Positions 33,961 to 34,858 of a stretch of 34,858 nucleotides of DNA are shown here, one piece after another (positions within the stretch are counted from its first letter, which is position 1; every line of letters begins with the position of its first letter). Both the position numbers and the translations under genes were made by a program. The notes beneath the pieces were generated by a model. The model ran no database searches, was not told the DNA's origin, and saw only the letters and a list, made by a program, of their open reading frames with translations. This DNA is from Xylaria sp. FL1777 (Eukaryota > Ascomycota > Sordariomycetes > Xylariales > Xylariaceae): contig MU400825.1 in NCBI GenBank assembly GCA_022578965.1, positions 1 through 34,858 on the forward strand, given 5' to 3'.

Positions 33961-34858
33961 CTTCTTTAAAAAAACAGCTAGTTGTTTAATAATTAATTAA
34001 GTGTTTTTAAAAGTAATACTAAAACATAAATATATGTTTTAATAAATATTATTTCATTAAAATAACATAAAACCTTTTAAGTAATAGCTTGCTTTTTTTA
34101 AAGCTTGCTTTTTTTACTTATAAAATCTAAATAAAACAGTGCTATTAAATAGCACGTTATTTTTAAAATAAATCTTTTTATCTTTTGTTTTATATATTAT
34201 ATTTAAAATTATTGTTTTATTTTCTGTTAATTTATTAGTTTTTAAGGCTTAAAAAATTAATAGTACTTAAATTAAAGTTATAATTAAATTATATTTGCTT
34301 TTTAATTTATATGCAGAATTTTTAGTTTTTGCAATTATTAATCTTTTAGCATTTTTTTGCTTTAGCGCTTTTTTTATTATAACTAAAAGTATTTTAAATA
34401 ATTAATTATTATTAAAAATAGCGCAAACTTTTTTATTATTTTGTATTTTTAAATTTTTAAAAAGTTTAATATTTTGTATAAAAGAAATTAAAAAAGCTGC
34501 TAATGTTATATTATTATATAAGTTTTAATTCTTTTAAAAGTTTGCACTTACGTATTTTTTTAAACTATGTTTTTTTAATTTTTTTTTTGCTTTTTTTTAC
34601 TAATTGTTAGATTTTTTATTTAAGGTTTAATATTTTTATGCTTTATATAGCTTATTTACTAAGCTAGTAGTTTAACAAATATATATTAGTTTTTTAGTTG
34701 CTAATATTTTTAAGCTTTTAAACTTAGTTTTTTAATATAGTTTATTATTAATATAATAATTTAGCTTGTTTTAAGTATTATATTAATTATTATATAAAAG
34801 CTTTAAAAGTATAAACTTATTTAAAACTTTATAATAAAGTTTATTTTTAGCAATAAAA
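33961..34858 (-). other. Region upstream of copy 2 RT, probably protease/gag
   Basis: By position this should encode the protein upstream of RT on the minus strand. I could not find the protease motif. It matches 5562-6459 at constant offset and then leaves the window. Confidence 0.4.

Larger units (their letters stand above)
28397..34858 (-). mobile_element. Decayed Ty3/Gypsy-like retroelement, copy 2 (right end outside window)
   Basis: This is a direct repeat of 1-6459 in the same orientation, 28.4 kb away. Over about 6.46 kb the two copies differ in length by only three bases, and the rest of the divergence is transitions. Copy 2 keeps more C and G than copy 1, including intact Trp codons in the integrase. 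The element's 5' end lies beyond the right edge of the window; its left boundary cannot be set. Confidence 0.8.

Noticed and set aside
1..34858. Mitochondrial, apicoplast or AT-rich bacterial DNA
   Set aside because: Such genomes keep dense intact genes, tRNAs and rRNAs despite low GC. Here there are none, and the repeats differ by transitions only.
1..34858. TATA boxes, terminators and other AT-rich signals
   Set aside because: At this base composition such words occur everywhere by chance, and no active gene is present to anchor them.

Overview
The window is a gene-poor, extremely AT-rich block of ascomycete-type fungal DNA, built of nested transposable elements eroded by C-to-T and G-to-A transitions, as expected from repeat-induced point mutation (RIP). 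I infer a fungus from three things seen here: repeat copies that differ almost only by transitions, Ty3/Gypsy elements of fungal type (one with a chromodomain), and the lack of any intact host gene, tRNA or rRNA. The longest open frames are fragments or antisense shadows of dead transposon genes, so almost every coding entry below is a pseudogene, read through stops that mostly replace Gln, Trp or Arg codons.

Layout. (1) From 1 to at least 6459, and again from 28397 to the right edge, lie two direct copies of one long element whose genes run on the minus strand. Across 31261-34858 the copies keep one constant offset (28399), so I see no net insertion or deletion there. Each carries a readable Ty3/Gypsy pol relic (reverse transcriptase, RNase H, integrase) at about 2600-5561 and 31000-33960. 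(2) 5562-11300 continues copy 1 leftover sequence, with gag-like minus-strand patches. (3) 11373-19114 is a complete but dead 7742-bp LTR retrotransposon on the plus strand: two 520-bp LTRs, a perfect 5-bp target duplication (cttat), a gag relic, a pol relic (protease, RT, RNase H, integrase, C-terminal chromodomain) in one frame, and an antisense Cys-rich reading frame between pol and the 3' LTR. (4) That retrotransposon sits inside a 304-bp repeat. Two further copies of the 304-bp repeat, at 24282 and 25045, each lead a 763-bp tandem unit. (5) 19352-24281 and 25808-28396 hold decayed sequence with at least two unidentified minus-strand gene relics, one starting with a long hydrophobic segment.

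History: the 304-bp element was present first, the chromovirus jumped into it, and all layers were then mutated. The block behaves like an AT-rich, heterochromatic, possibly centromeric or subtelomeric isochore. The location is inference, since the window shows no telomere repeat and no centromere marker.
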